NCBI RefSeq assembly: GCF_900168055.1
Contig: NZ_FUYS01000005.1
Location: 1-64,000 of the forward strand
Reading direction: 5' to 3'
Source: Parapedobacter luteus
GTDB lineage: Bacteria; Bacteroidota; Bacteroidia; Sphingobacteriales; Sphingobacteriaceae
DNA length: 64,000 nt
Under the pieces are notes generated by a model. The model was not told the origin of the DNA, made no database searches, and saw only the letters and a list, made by a program, of their open reading frames with translations. How positions within the stretch are numbered: the first letter of the stretch is position 1; each line of letters starts with the position of its first letter. Positions 17,173 through 25,619 of this stretch are shown here, piece by piece. The position numbers and the translations under genes are program-made.

Positions 17173-18540
17173 TCAATCGTTTTGTTCAATACCGGTTTCG
17201 ATCAAGACATATTCAGGGATTTTGAACACGTATCTTTTATCTCCGGGTTCCAATACATAAGTCTGACCATTTACTGTCCGCATCAATGTCATTTCTCTCC
17301 CCGGCTCTCTGTTCAACCGCCTTAAATCCTCCCATCGTAAGCCTCTAAAAAGAAGTTCCTTTCGCCTTTCCAGTAGAATAAGATCGATTAGAGATTCCCG
17401 ATCGTTCTGCTGTACCGGACGGTAGAAACCTGTCCGAAACCTCTTTTCAAGCAAGCTATTTAGATCCGCGACTGCTACCTCCGTCCTACCCGAACGCGCC
17501 GCCGCTTCCGCTCTGATCAGCAGGATTTCGTTGATACTGATACCACCGAATAAGCCCGTAGCTCCATTGTAAACGCCCCTGAAACTATGAGTCCCATCAC
17601 TGTTTTCCACAAAAAACGCATCTCGACGCAAATCATTGGTGTCGTACTCGGCAAAAAGACTGCTATCTACACGACCGTTCGGCGCCCCTACAAAAGAAGA
17701 ATACGTTTGTAAAGCAGACTCAAAAATCACTTCTTCGTTATAGAGTGCAAAGGGATATCTGGGACTGAGGTCGAGCTGGTTGAAATCAAGGACACTATTA
17801 TAAAGTGACAAACAAGAATCGGCGTAGTGATAAGCCGCTTCATAATCCGCCATCGCCAAATACACCCTAGCCAGTAACCCCATAGCAGCCGGTTTTGAGG
17901 CATCAGTTTTTATCTCCGGTGTGACACGCAGTAGTCCAACCGACGCTTTCAGATCATTTGTAATCTGGGCATAGGTATCGGCCAAACTGCTTCTATAAAT
18001 AGGCTCGTTTATATCCGACTTCAGCTTGAGCGGGATACCGATCGCATCGCCGTTTTCTCCATTGATATAAGGCAAAGCAAACTGAGTTGCTAAGGCGTAA
18101 AAAGCACGTGATCTAAAAAACAGCGCGCTGCCCTTTACATCATTATACTCTTCCAACTCATTATGTTTCGCAGTAATCTTATCCAGGCCTTCCAGCACAA
18201 TATTCGTATAGAAGATCTGGGTATAGGAGCCGTCCCAAAGGGCAATATTGGTTTCACCACCGTAAATGTCACCCTGCCAGATATAGCTAAGTCGCGAAAT
18301 CGGCCAGGTCATGGTATTCCATGTATTATCGGTAACATAATATTCATCGCCTGCAAAGACTGCTAGCATTCGATAGTCGTTTCTAAACGTGTTAGTCTCG
18401 TTCATTAACCTGCGCATATCTCCGATCGAAGTAGGTACCACAACCGCAAGATCCCTTTTTTCTTCTAACCAATCTTTTTTACATCCTGACGTCAAAACAG
18501 ACATCATGAGAAGCAGGGAAAATGTATTTCTGTTTATCAT
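17173..18540 (-). CDS. SusD/RagB-type outer-membrane lipoprotein
   Basis: 455 residues from the ATG at 18540 (an in-frame TTG lies three codons upstream). Signal peptide with lipobox LTSGC, cysteine at residue 20. The SusD fold is indicated by KGSALFFRSRAFYALATQFA, AAMGLLARVYLAMADYEAAY and the C-terminal LLERRKELLFRGLRWEDLRR. SusD proteins cap the SusC barrel and bind ligand at the cell surface. It is two codons or so downstream of susC. At about 455 residues it is on the short side for SusD. Confidence 0.92.
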   Translation of the reverse strand: MINRNTFSLLLMMSVLTSGCKKDWLEEKRDLAVVVPTSIGDMRRLMNETNTFRNDYRMLAVFAGDEYYVTDNTWNTMTWPISRLSYIWQGDIYGGETNIALWDGSYTQIFYTNIVLEGLDKITAKHNELEEYNDVKGSALFFRSRAFYALATQFALPYINGENGDAIGIPLKLKSDINEPIYRSSLADTYAQITNDLKASVGLLRVTPEIKTDASKPAAMGLLARVYLAMADYEAAYHYADSCLSLYNSVLDFNQLDLSPRYPFALYNEEVIFESALQTYSSFVGAPNGRVDSSLFAEYDTNDLRRDAFFVENSDGTHSFRGVYNGATGLFGGISINEILLIRAEAAARSGRTEVAVADLNSLLEKRFRTGFYRPVQQNDRESLIDLILLERRKELLFRGLRWEDLRRLNREPGREMTLMRTVNGQTYVLEPGDKRYVFKIPEYVLIETGIEQND

Positions 18541-18551
18541 TTTAATCAATT

Positions 18552-21500
18552 TTAAAGTGTGAGCTGTGCACCGAAACTTAAGGTGAAAGGCAGCGGCGTT
18601 GCCGGAAAGTCAGGATCAATCCCCTCGCCGTTTGCTGTCCACAATAAGCCTATGTTATTGGCAAAAGCATAAACCTGTAATGCCTTCATCAGACCGTTGT
18701 GTTGTTTGAAAGCGAAATTATAGGCTAAACGTATGTCCTGCAGACGAACCAAATCCGCCCGTTTTACATTTACTTCACTATTCACATAAAAAGCGTCGCG
18801 CCCGTTTATATCTGGAAATACCATGGATGGCACCGTTGTAAACGATTCATCGCCCGGCTTTTGCCATCGCTTATTAAAATCGGCATGAAGTGAACTGTAG
18901 GTTCTGTATAGATCGCCGTAGCTGATAGTCGGCTTTCTAAAATAATGGCCGAAACTGTAGGAGATATTAACTGACAAACTCCATTGCTTATAGATAAAGT
19001 CATTCCGTAACGATCCAAAGAAAGGAGCCATTGCCCGGCCATGATAGATCAGGCTATCTACCGGTGTATTGCTCATCGAGCTGATCGCCGTATAATTATC
19101 GCTTGGCATTCCATTCAGATAACCTAAGGGATTTCCATTTTCACCATCGAGCCCCGCCCACTTGTAACTGTAAATACTGAAAAGCGGCCTGCCTTCTACC
19201 GGCGTATAAAATAGACTTTCGCGATTGATACTATTATCGGGGAAATAAGCACTCAAACTACTCGCGGTACGTTTGTAATCAGTGATTTCATCAATTGCAT
19301 AGCTGAACAGCAAAGTACTTCGCCAGATTAATTTTTTGCGGATATTATCCGTGCTAAGCATAAGATCAAAGCCTTTACCCACCATATCTGCAACATTTCC
19401 GCGAAAGCTTGTTAATCCTGTAGTAGCGCCCAGTGGCCCCTCCCCTATCAGATCCGACGCATGCTTTGTAAAATATTCGAAACTACCCGAAATACGGTCA
19501 TTTTTACTGGCGAATTCTACCCCTAAGTTCAACATGGAAACGCGTTCCCATTTCAAATTTGGGTTGGGCGGCGAAATGATAAAGGCAGCAGGCTTTCCCG
19601 TAAAGCTGGCATTCGCCAATCTGGCTGTGGTAAAAGCCGTGACCGAATTGTCCAAATTACCGTTATATCCGTAGGTAGCTTTCAATGCGACTACGGGCAG
19701 AGCCCCCCACTTATAAAATGGCTCGTCACTCAACACCCATTTGCCTCCGATGCTCCATAGCGGCACGGCTTTCAAATTTGCCGCTACGCCGAAGAGATTC
19801 GACTGATCGATTCGCCCGCTGGCAGATAAAGTATAACGGCTCTTGTAGCTATACGACACGTTGGAATAATAAGACCGGAACCGATCAATCGTGCCCGATA
19901 TATTTCTCTGATCGGGGATGAGGGCATAGCCCGAAGGGTAAAGACGATAATAGGTATTGTAATTGACCGGCCGCGAGGAGCCGTTTGCTTCATCATAACC
20001 ATAAAAACCGACGGTCTTGCCTCCCGTCTTTATCTCCCTTACCTCAAATCCGGCGATCGCCGCCAAGTCATGATCTTTCCATGTATGACTATAATTCAGT
20101 TGCATCCGCCCGTTATGGGCGTCCAACTTGTTGTTTGTGGTATTAAGTATACTCCCTTCGGGTATGTTTCTAGTAAGCGCTCCGTTCTCAAAAGTTGTAT
20201 ACCGATTGATCAGATCACGTGTATAGAAAGCATCCTGATGATAAAGATTTTCTCCTGTTCCCCTTTGCTGTTGATATTGATAGCGCACTTCGGCATTTAA
20301 GCGCCTCCATATTCTATAGCGTATTCCCGTTTGAAACCTCATATTATTTGCCTCGCTAGTTCGTTCGGTATACATCCTCTCGTCTAAGGGGCGATAGGTC
20401 CAATCTAACAGGCCGAGCGAACTACTTTCCTGTATAAAATCTGCTCGATATTTATTGCTGATCGGTAAAGCTTCTCCGTTGTCTCCGCTTAAGCGGGCAT
20501 ATGGATAAATATTGCGGGATCCCAAAGTAATCGTGCCCAGCGCTGAGTTAGCTGCGTTATTGCTCAAGGTATAATCGAGGCCGAAAGAAAGCTCGAGATC
20601 TTGTGTAGGCTGTATATTTTGGCGTGTGCTGAGGCTAATCCTCCGAAGTCCGTTTCCTATTAGATTATCCTTATTGTGATCAAAGCCAGCACTATAATAA
20701 TAATTATAGCTCTTTTCACCGCCTCTAAAGTTAAGTGCGTACTGCTGCTTTACCGATCTGCGGTAGAAATACTTATTTAAATCATCTCTTATATCATATT
20801 GTTTAAGCTGCTGTATTGCCGCTTCTGATTCAGTCGCGTCCACTGTTCCATTCCGCGCGGCACTCAGCAGCTCAATCACCGGGCTTATGGGCGGGTAGCT
20901 GGTTACATTATTGATATCGTTGTTAAAATAACCATTATCGAACAACATGCGTTCCACCTCAATAAAGTCGCCCGAACTCATTCTCGGTTGATAATATAAA
21001 TCAGGTTTATTGCCTACGGTCAGGTTCGTATTAAACCCGATAGATACCGGCGTTTCTCCCGAACCCTTCTTTGTTGTAATCACAATAACACCGTTGGCTG
21101 CGCGAACGCCCCAAATAGAAGCCGCAGCAGCATCTCGCAGAATACTGATATTTTCAATATCATTGGGATTAATGCTGTTGATATCGCCTTCGTAAGGGAA
21201 ATTATCCAGTACAATCAGTGGTTGATCATTAGCGAAGATAGTGCTCCTGCCGCGTATACTCAATTTAGGTTCAGCTCCGGCCCTTTCATCAAAAATCAAG
21301 GATGGTGTAATCCCTTTTAACCGGCTGATAACATCCGTACTTACACTTCGATCGAACAGCTCATTATCAATCTGCACAAAGCTCCCAGTAGCTCTTTCCC
21401 TTGGCAGCTGCTGATATCCAGTGCTGACCATCACCTCTACTTCCTCCAGTTCATTGGGCACCGCTTTCAGAACAATGGTGCCTACATTAGAGATTGCACT

Positions 21501-22079
21501 TACTTGCTGTGCCACATACCCTACAAATGTTACCTCCAACACTGCACCTTCCGGCACATTCCGGAGCAGAAAATACCCATCACCACCGGTCAATGTTTGC
21601 AACGTCGTTCGCTTCCCTTCGATGTTGAGTACCCGGACGGATGCGCCTTCCAACGGATCGCCCAAACTGTCCACCACCCTGCCTCGCACCTCGGGGTAGG
21701 CTAATATCAATCCATTTGCTTCACCCACCCGTTTGACGATGGCCGTAGGTTTGGGCTGCAGGGTGATGACCCCATTGGCCACCGTATACGTAAACGGTTG
21801 GCCGGCGACGATCCGTGGTAGCACATCCAGTATTTCTTCAGCCTCCACATGGATGGTGATGGGCATTGATTTGGCAATGTCTTGCTCCCGGTAGATAAAG
21901 GAATAATCGGTCTGCTTTCGTAGCTCCCGTAGGATCTGTTGGATAGCGACTTTTTCGCTGTGGAGTGTCACTTTCTGGGCATGTACTGCCGCCACTGCTG
22001 AAAGGGAAAATAAGGCTACCAGAAATACAGCCAGTTTCATGGCAAGTAATAGTTTTAATGGAAAATAGTGTATTGTCAT
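18552..22079 (-). CDS. SusC/RagA TonB-dependent outer-membrane transporter with STN domain
   Basis: 1175 residues. Signal peptide (a second possible start is the ATG at 22040, MKLAVFLVALFS). An STN domain follows at about 37-110 (QILRELRKQTDYSFIYRE). Next comes a carboxypeptidase-like beta domain (VRGRVVDSLGDPLEGASVRV), the plug (GRSTIFANDQPLIVLDNFPY, then NDIENISILRDAAAASIWG) and a 22-strand-type barrel. The STN domain plus adjacent FecR and ECF sigma genes indicates trans-envelope signalling: ligand uptake is sensed by FecR, which frees the sigma factor. Substrate unknown; no glycan-degrading enzymes are nearby. Confidence 0.94.
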   Translation of the reverse strand: MTIHYFPLKLLLAMKLAVFLVALFSLSAVAAVHAQKVTLHSEKVAIQQILRELRKQTDYSFIYREQDIAKSMPITIHVEAEEILDVLPRIVAGQPFTYTVANGVITLQPKPTAIVKRVGEANGLILAYPEVRGRVVDSLGDPLEGASVRVLNIEGKRTTLQTLTGGDGYFLLRNVPEGAVLEVTFVGYVAQQVSAISNVGTIVLKAVPNELEEVEVMVSTGYQQLPRERATGSFVQIDNELFDRSVSTDVISRLKGITPSLIFDERAGAEPKLSIRGRSTIFANDQPLIVLDNFPYEGDINSINPNDIENISILRDAAAASIWGVRAANGVIVITTKKGSGETPVSIGFNTNLTVGNKPDLYYQPRMSSGDFIEVERMLFDNGYFNNDINNVTSYPPISPVIELLSAARNGTVDATESEAAIQQLKQYDIRDDLNKYFYRRSVKQQYALNFRGGEKSYNYYYSAGFDHNKDNLIGNGLRRISLSTRQNIQPTQDLELSFGLDYTLSNNAANSALGTITLGSRNIYPYARLSGDNGEALPISNKYRADFIQESSSLGLLDWTYRPLDERMYTERTSEANNMRFQTGIRYRIWRRLNAEVRYQYQQQRGTGENLYHQDAFYTRDLINRYTTFENGALTRNIPEGSILNTTNNKLDAHNGRMQLNYSHTWKDHDLAAIAGFEVREIKTGGKTVGFYGYDEANGSSRPVNYNTYYRLYPSGYALIPDQRNISGTIDRFRSYYSNVSYSYKSRYTLSASGRIDQSNLFGVAANLKAVPLWSIGGKWVLSDEPFYKWGALPVVALKATYGYNGNLDNSVTAFTTARLANASFTGKPAAFIISPPNPNLKWERVSMLNLGVEFASKNDRISGSFEYFTKHASDLIGEGPLGATTGLTSFRGNVADMVGKGFDLMLSTDNIRKKLIWRSTLLFSYAIDEITDYKRTASSLSAYFPDNSINRESLFYTPVEGRPLFSIYSYKWAGLDGENGNPLGYLNGMPSDNYTAISSMSNTPVDSLIYHGRAMAPFFGSLRNDFIYKQWSLSVNISYSFGHYFRKPTISYGDLYRTYSSLHADFNKRWQKPGDESFTTVPSMVFPDINGRDAFYVNSEVNVKRADLVRLQDIRLAYNFAFKQHNGLMKALQVYAFANNIGLLWTANGEGIDPDFPATPLPFTLSFGAQLTL

Positions 22080-22133
22080 GTCATCCGTTGAATGACACGC
22101 TGCTTAGCGGAGCCAATGAAAGGCTCCCAAGAA

Positions 22134-22253
22134 TTGGCATACTGGCCTATTCTTGCTAAGTTTGCGTGTTGGGTGAATAATATATTACTGCGAACAAAGT
22201 GATTTGAAATGCCCGGCAACTACCGTCCCGACGGCCATCGGGACGGTTTTTTT
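22134..22253 (+). ncRNA. Candidate antisense sRNA upstream of susC
   Basis: On the strand opposite to susC, TTG (22134-22136), 20 bases, then TAAGTTTG (22157-22164) form a full promoter. About 60 bases further, CCGTCCCGA/TCGGGACGG (22223-22231 and 22238-22246) form a 9-bp hairpin with a 6-base loop and seven T residues. The predicted RNA is about 84 nt, starts near 22170, has no ORF, and is antisense to the leader of susC. Small antisense RNAs of this kind (DonS-type) repress susC in Bacteroides polysaccharide loci; relation to them here is inference. Confidence 0.55.
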
Positions 22254-22280
22254 ATTGCCGTGCAAACACATGAAAGGAAG

Positions 22281-23471
22281 TTATTTGTACACGATAACCC
22301 TCCTTCCCTCTATTCTATATCGCGGCGTAGCCAGATGGCTCATGAAATCCAGTAGCTTTGACAGCGGCACATCGCGCCGGATTTCGCCGGAAAAACGGCT
22401 ATTGTCCACTGGTATATTGGTGGTGTCAAAATGCACATCATACCACCGCTCAATTTGACGAATCATCTCGTCGATCGTTAGGTTATAAAAAACAAACACC
22501 CCCTCCTTCCACGCAACATATGGTTCTACATCGACCGCCTGAACATCGATCGCTTCACCACGAAGCGTAGATTGCTGGCCTGGCTTCAGGAAAATCCGTC
22601 GCTGGCGATCCGCGACTGTCACCACCCGCACGCTGCCTTCTACCAGCGTGGTTTTTATTGCCGGATTGTCCGGATAGGCCGAGATATTAAACTGGGTACC
22701 CAAAACCTCCACATCTTGTCCAATTGTCTTGACGATGAAGGGATGTTTTAATTTGCTGACATCAAAGTACCCCTCACCTTCCAACTCGACAACACGGGCT
22801 TCCCCTTCAAAGCGCAATGGATACTTCAGCGTCGAAGCCGCATTAAGCCATACCTGACTGCCATCTGGCAAGACTACCCGGTATTGACCGCCCCGCGGCG
22901 TGGTGATGGTGTTGGATGCCAGCGCACCAGCATCCGGCACATCGCCCTGCGTTTCATAGGTAATCAGCCCGTTTTCATCTTTCTTGATTGCCATGCCCTG
23001 CTCCAAGGCCAGCAATCCCACAGCCACGGTATCCAGATCGATTACCCGGCCATCGGCAAGGGTGATGCGTGCATGATTCCCCCCGGGGGTGATGTCTGGC
23101 ACCTGCACTATGCCAGGTTCGCGATCCAACGCGGCATCGCCGAAGAAAAACCAGCCCCCGGCCACTAGCGCGAGGATAGCAGCAGCGACATACGGCAACC
23201 ATCGGCGGATTTTCCGTTCCGGTCGCATGGTAGGTACGTCCTTCGTAGGGGTAGTGATCTGCTGGCGAATCCTCGCCTGTAACCTGTCGATTTCATCATC
23301 GGTCATGACAGCCTCGTAGCCTTCATCGATAACGGTCTTGGCATATTGTTCCAACGCCGCTTCCAATTCGCGCCCGCCATCGCGCAGGTACCGAAGAACC
23401 TCTTCCAGTTCTTCGGGGCTTTCCTCCCTTTGCAGGTATTTCAGGATTTTTGCAATGACCGCCTGTTCCAT
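22281..23471 (-). CDS. FecR family anti-sigma factor
   Basis: 396 residues. The cytoplasmic N-terminal part (1-85) should bind the sigma factor; one transmembrane segment at about 91-110 (YVAAAILALVAGGWFFFG). The periplasmic FecR domain has TTPRGGQYRVVLPDGSQVWL and NAASTLKYPLRF near 190, and a C-terminal DUF4974-like/STN-contact domain has IDEMIRQIERWYDVHF. It relays the signal from the STN domain of the downstream SusC to the upstream sigma factor. It lies 82 bases after the sigma gene; the 201-base gap to susC holds the antisense RNA candidate. Confidence 0.93.
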   Translation of the reverse strand: MEQAVIAKILKYLQREESPEELEEVLRYLRDGGRELEAALEQYAKTVIDEGYEAVMTDDEIDRLQARIRQQITTPTKDVPTMRPERKIRRWLPYVAAAILALVAGGWFFFGDAALDREPGIVQVPDITPGGNHARITLADGRVIDLDTVAVGLLALEQGMAIKKDENGLITYETQGDVPDAGALASNTITTPRGGQYRVVLPDGSQVWLNAASTLKYPLRFEGEARVVELEGEGYFDVSKLKHPFIVKTIGQDVEVLGTQFNISAYPDNPAIKTTLVEGSVRVVTVADRQRRIFLKPGQQSTLRGEAIDVQAVDVEPYVAWKEGVFVFYNLTIDEMIRQIERWYDVHFDTTNIPVDNSRFSGEIRRDVPLSKLLDFMSHLATPRYRIEGRRVIVYK

Positions 23472-23553
23472 TTCTTTGGCATTTATATGAATAGTACAAT
23501 TGGCAATCGGCCAACATCCATCGGCGTGAAAAAAATGCTGTTAATGAACGCGG

Positions 23554-24213
23554 CTAAGCGCAATGTAAGGTCTGCTCTAGTTGCAATGCGGAGATACTTA
23601 TCAGCAGCAGGGTTAATCTACTATGCACCTCGATGTATTCGCGGATGAGTCGTGTGGCCTTGATCATGTGCTTGTTGACAGTACTTTGTGATAACCGAAG
23701 TTCATTTGCAGTCTCCTGATGGCTTTTCCCTTCGATGTGGCAGCGCACAAATACCGCCTTTACGGCGGGCGAAAGCGACTCGACAGCTTTGTGAAATAGG
23801 TGCTGGTTGTCTTTATTGATTAACCGCTGTTCGGTCTGGTTTTCCTCCCTGTGGGCCTGCCGAGCGATTTCGGCGACAATTTGGTTTTCGTGCTGCGCAC
23901 GTTTAAGGAAATTCAGCAAGAGACGCCTGCCGATGGTAAACAAGTAGGGCGCAAAGGGAAGGTCGGGGTCGAGGGTTCCTCGGTTTTCCCACACCTTTAT
24001 AAAGGTATCATGCACCAAATCCTCGGTAAACACAGCGGAACGTACCGCACCGCGGATATAATAGGTCAGTTTTTTGACATGAAGCAGGTAAAGTTGACTA
24101 AAAGCATCTTCATCTCCCCGTTTTAGGCGAGCCATCAGGGCCTTTTCATTGCTTTTGTCCAAGATTACACCTGTTAGTCGGGCGAAGGTAATCAATATTG
24201 GGGAAATGACCAA
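23554..24213 (-). CDS. ECF RNA polymerase sigma-70 factor
   Basis: 219 residues as annotated from 24213; the conserved part begins at about residue 27 (MARLKRGDEDAFSQLYLLHV), so an internal start is possible. Region 2 is present in FTEDLVHDTFIKVWENRG and region 4 in HIEGKSHQETANELRLSQST followed by VNKHMIKA. It is of the Bacteroidota FecI/RagB-associated type and should direct transcription of the SusC/SusD/TlpA genes downstream. First gene of a five-gene minus-strand unit. Confidence 0.9.
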   Translation of the reverse strand: MVISPILITFARLTGVILDKSNEKALMARLKRGDEDAFSQLYLLHVKKLTYYIRGAVRSAVFTEDLVHDTFIKVWENRGTLDPDLPFAPYLFTIGRRLLLNFLKRAQHENQIVAEIARQAHREENQTEQRLINKDNQHLFHKAVESLSPAVKAVFVRCHIEGKSHQETANELRLSQSTVNKHMIKATRLIREYIEVHSRLTLLLISISALQLEQTLHCA

Positions 24214-24521
24214 TCGATGAGTTCGAGCCCTACACCAAAACCGAGCTACCCAAAAAACAAGGATACGCTAAACTCCGTCAATTTTCCGATTTTCAATTTA
24301 ATAGCTATTTCGAAAAAGCCCACCGATTGGGATATCACAAATTACATGCTTGAAATCGAACAGCTCCTTCCTGGTCTTGGCCCCAGCGCATCGAAAAAGG
24401 TATTGCAAGACGTTGTGTGGTGTCGTAGGCGATAAGTATAAACACGAGAACCTGCCGATGACAATTGCCGAAAAATCTGCACGTTGTCTTCCGTATATTT
24501 TTTGACGTGGTCCATATACTT
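24214..24521. other. Intergenic region with protein-coding remnants
   Basis: On the plus strand a frame at about 24218-24361 reads EFEPYTKTELPKKQGYAKLR then QFSDFQFNSYFEKAHRLGYH and looks like a coding fragment of unknown family. On the minus strand the frame of the gene at 24522-24629 continues past its TAG (KYMDHVKKYTEDNVQIFRQ). Both appear to be cut-down genes at the island's left border. Confidence 0.35.
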
Positions 24522-24629
24522 CTACCTGATTAGGCCCCGCTCCGCGAGGGAGGCACACATGGAAACAGGCAGATTACCCTTGGCCGTCAATTTAAGATTT
24601 CCCGCCTTTCTGATTTCATCCATCCGCAT
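24522..24629 (-). CDS. Short ORF after the STAS gene, probably truncated
   Basis: 35 residues, MRMDEIRKAGNLKLTAKGNL then PVSMCASLAERGLIR. Its ATG overlaps the STAS stop (TGATG), so it is translationally coupled. The LKLTAKGNLP pattern occurs in proteins of the pRiA4b ORF-3/TnpR type, but only this piece remains. The frame continues after the TAG with plausible protein sequence, suggesting a premature stop. Confidence 0.45.
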   Translation of the reverse strand: MRMDEIRKAGNLKLTAKGNLPVSMCASLAERGLIR

Positions 24630-24988
24630 CACCAGCTCATCACAAAACTTTCCATCTGTTGCAAATCGTCATATGACGTTACCAAGTGAGTTCTTTTTAC
24701 GACTCTCCGCTTGGCCTGCGTCTTAGATACCGCATCCAGCATGCGAGTGATGGTGGCATCAGCATTTTTGATGACAATGTCAAATGATTCCTTATCATGA
24801 AGGTACAATTCCTTGTACAGTTGGTCAGCAAATGAACGCGATATAAATTCAATACCCCAAAAGTCCAATACTATCTGCTTGCATTCATTACGTTCTCTCA
24901 CTACATCAGCAAGCCGATTGGCAGCTTCACGGGTGTCCAGCGTAATAGGCAATATGTTTACGAGTTTCAATTCACACGTCATTCGCAT
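24629..24988 (-). CDS. STAS-like domain protein (DUF4325 type)
   Basis: 119 residues. VLDFWGIEFISRSFADQLYK is the central strand-helix of DUF4325/STAS-like proteins, which resemble anti-sigma-antagonist folds and often sit beside ATPase or toxin-like partners. It is preceded by a 39-residue ORF (23-base gap) and overlaps the next ORF. Its C-terminal half is duplicated at 7639-7785 and its first codons at 9634-9645. No phosphorylatable serine can be assigned with confidence. Confidence 0.75.
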   Translation of the reverse strand: MRMTCELKLVNILPITLDTREAANRLADVVRERNECKQIVLDFWGIEFISRSFADQLYKELYLHDKESFDIVIKNADATITRMLDAVSKTQAKRRVVKRTHLVTSYDDLQQMESFVMSW

Positions 24989-25010
24989 AACTTCTCAACT
25001 ATTTTGCAAT

Positions 25011-25130
25011 TTATAAAAGTATACCTGCGCTATTAAGCGATTGTATCGCCTCTTTTTTAGACATCGCCTTAGCTTCTTCCAGCTTTCTGGCAGCAAGCTC
25101 CATTAATGCCTCAAAATCTTTGTCATTCAT
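25011..25130 (-). CDS. 39-residue protein upstream of STAS gene
   Basis: Begins MNDKDFEALMELAARKLEEA and ends with KAMSKKEAIQSLNSAGILL. It is 22 bases from the STAS start, so a two-gene unit is likely. The C-terminal form (LNSAGILL) resembles small partner proteins of toxin-antitoxin-like pairs, but this is only a resemblance. An identical protein is encoded at 9668-9787. Confidence 0.65.
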   Translation of the reverse strand: MNDKDFEALMELAARKLEEAKAMSKKEAIQSLNSAGILL

Positions 25131-25551
25131 ATTACAGCTACTATGCTTACAAAATAAGACATTCAAATTGCTATTTCAAAAGGTTGCTTCAAGTTGATTG
25201 GCTGCTGCATTAGTGATTAAGCGGATGCTTTCGCTTACAGAAACCCAACGAACTGTAGCCACTCTTGTGCTCACCAATGCCCCTGCTCCCACCAACCCTA
25301 TGCAAACCCGCTTTTTTTAACCGTTTTTGTGTTAGCTCCCCACATTGGTGGGACAAACCCGCTTATTCTTGGGATGACTCTCCCACTTTTGCCCAGCTAC
25401 GTATTCTATGCATCGGTTCCACTAACCGAATAACCAAACTTGCCTCCTGGCCTTCCTATCTGTTGAAACAATATCATTTGTTAGCAAATATCTGGCTCCA
25501 TCCGGCAGCAAGTATCCCAATGTTATGTACATTTGTATTGAATATTTAAAT
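25131..25551. other. Intergenic region between the STAS operon and cysteine desulfurase
   Basis: No convincing gene. The part at 25131-25203 and 25268-25400 is duplicated at 9788-9985, where it is more diverged. Several T- and C-rich stretches occur but no clear terminator or promoter. Confidence 0.5.
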
Positions 25552-25586
25552 ACTGATATATCAATAAAAAATATTGATATATCAAT
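25552..25586. promoter_or_regulatory. Tandem palindromic operators upstream of cysteine desulfurase
   Basis: ACTGATATATCAAT (25552-25565, 10-base palindromic core) and ATTGATATATCAAT (25573-25586, perfect 14-base palindrome) are spaced 21 bases start to start, two DNA turns. They lie 34 bases before the ATG at 25620. One copy is kept in the relic at 7789-7802. A dimeric HTH regulator is the likely ligand. Confidence 0.6.
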
Positions 25587-25619
25587 TATTTGATTCCTAT
25601 TGCAAAGGGAGCAATTACC

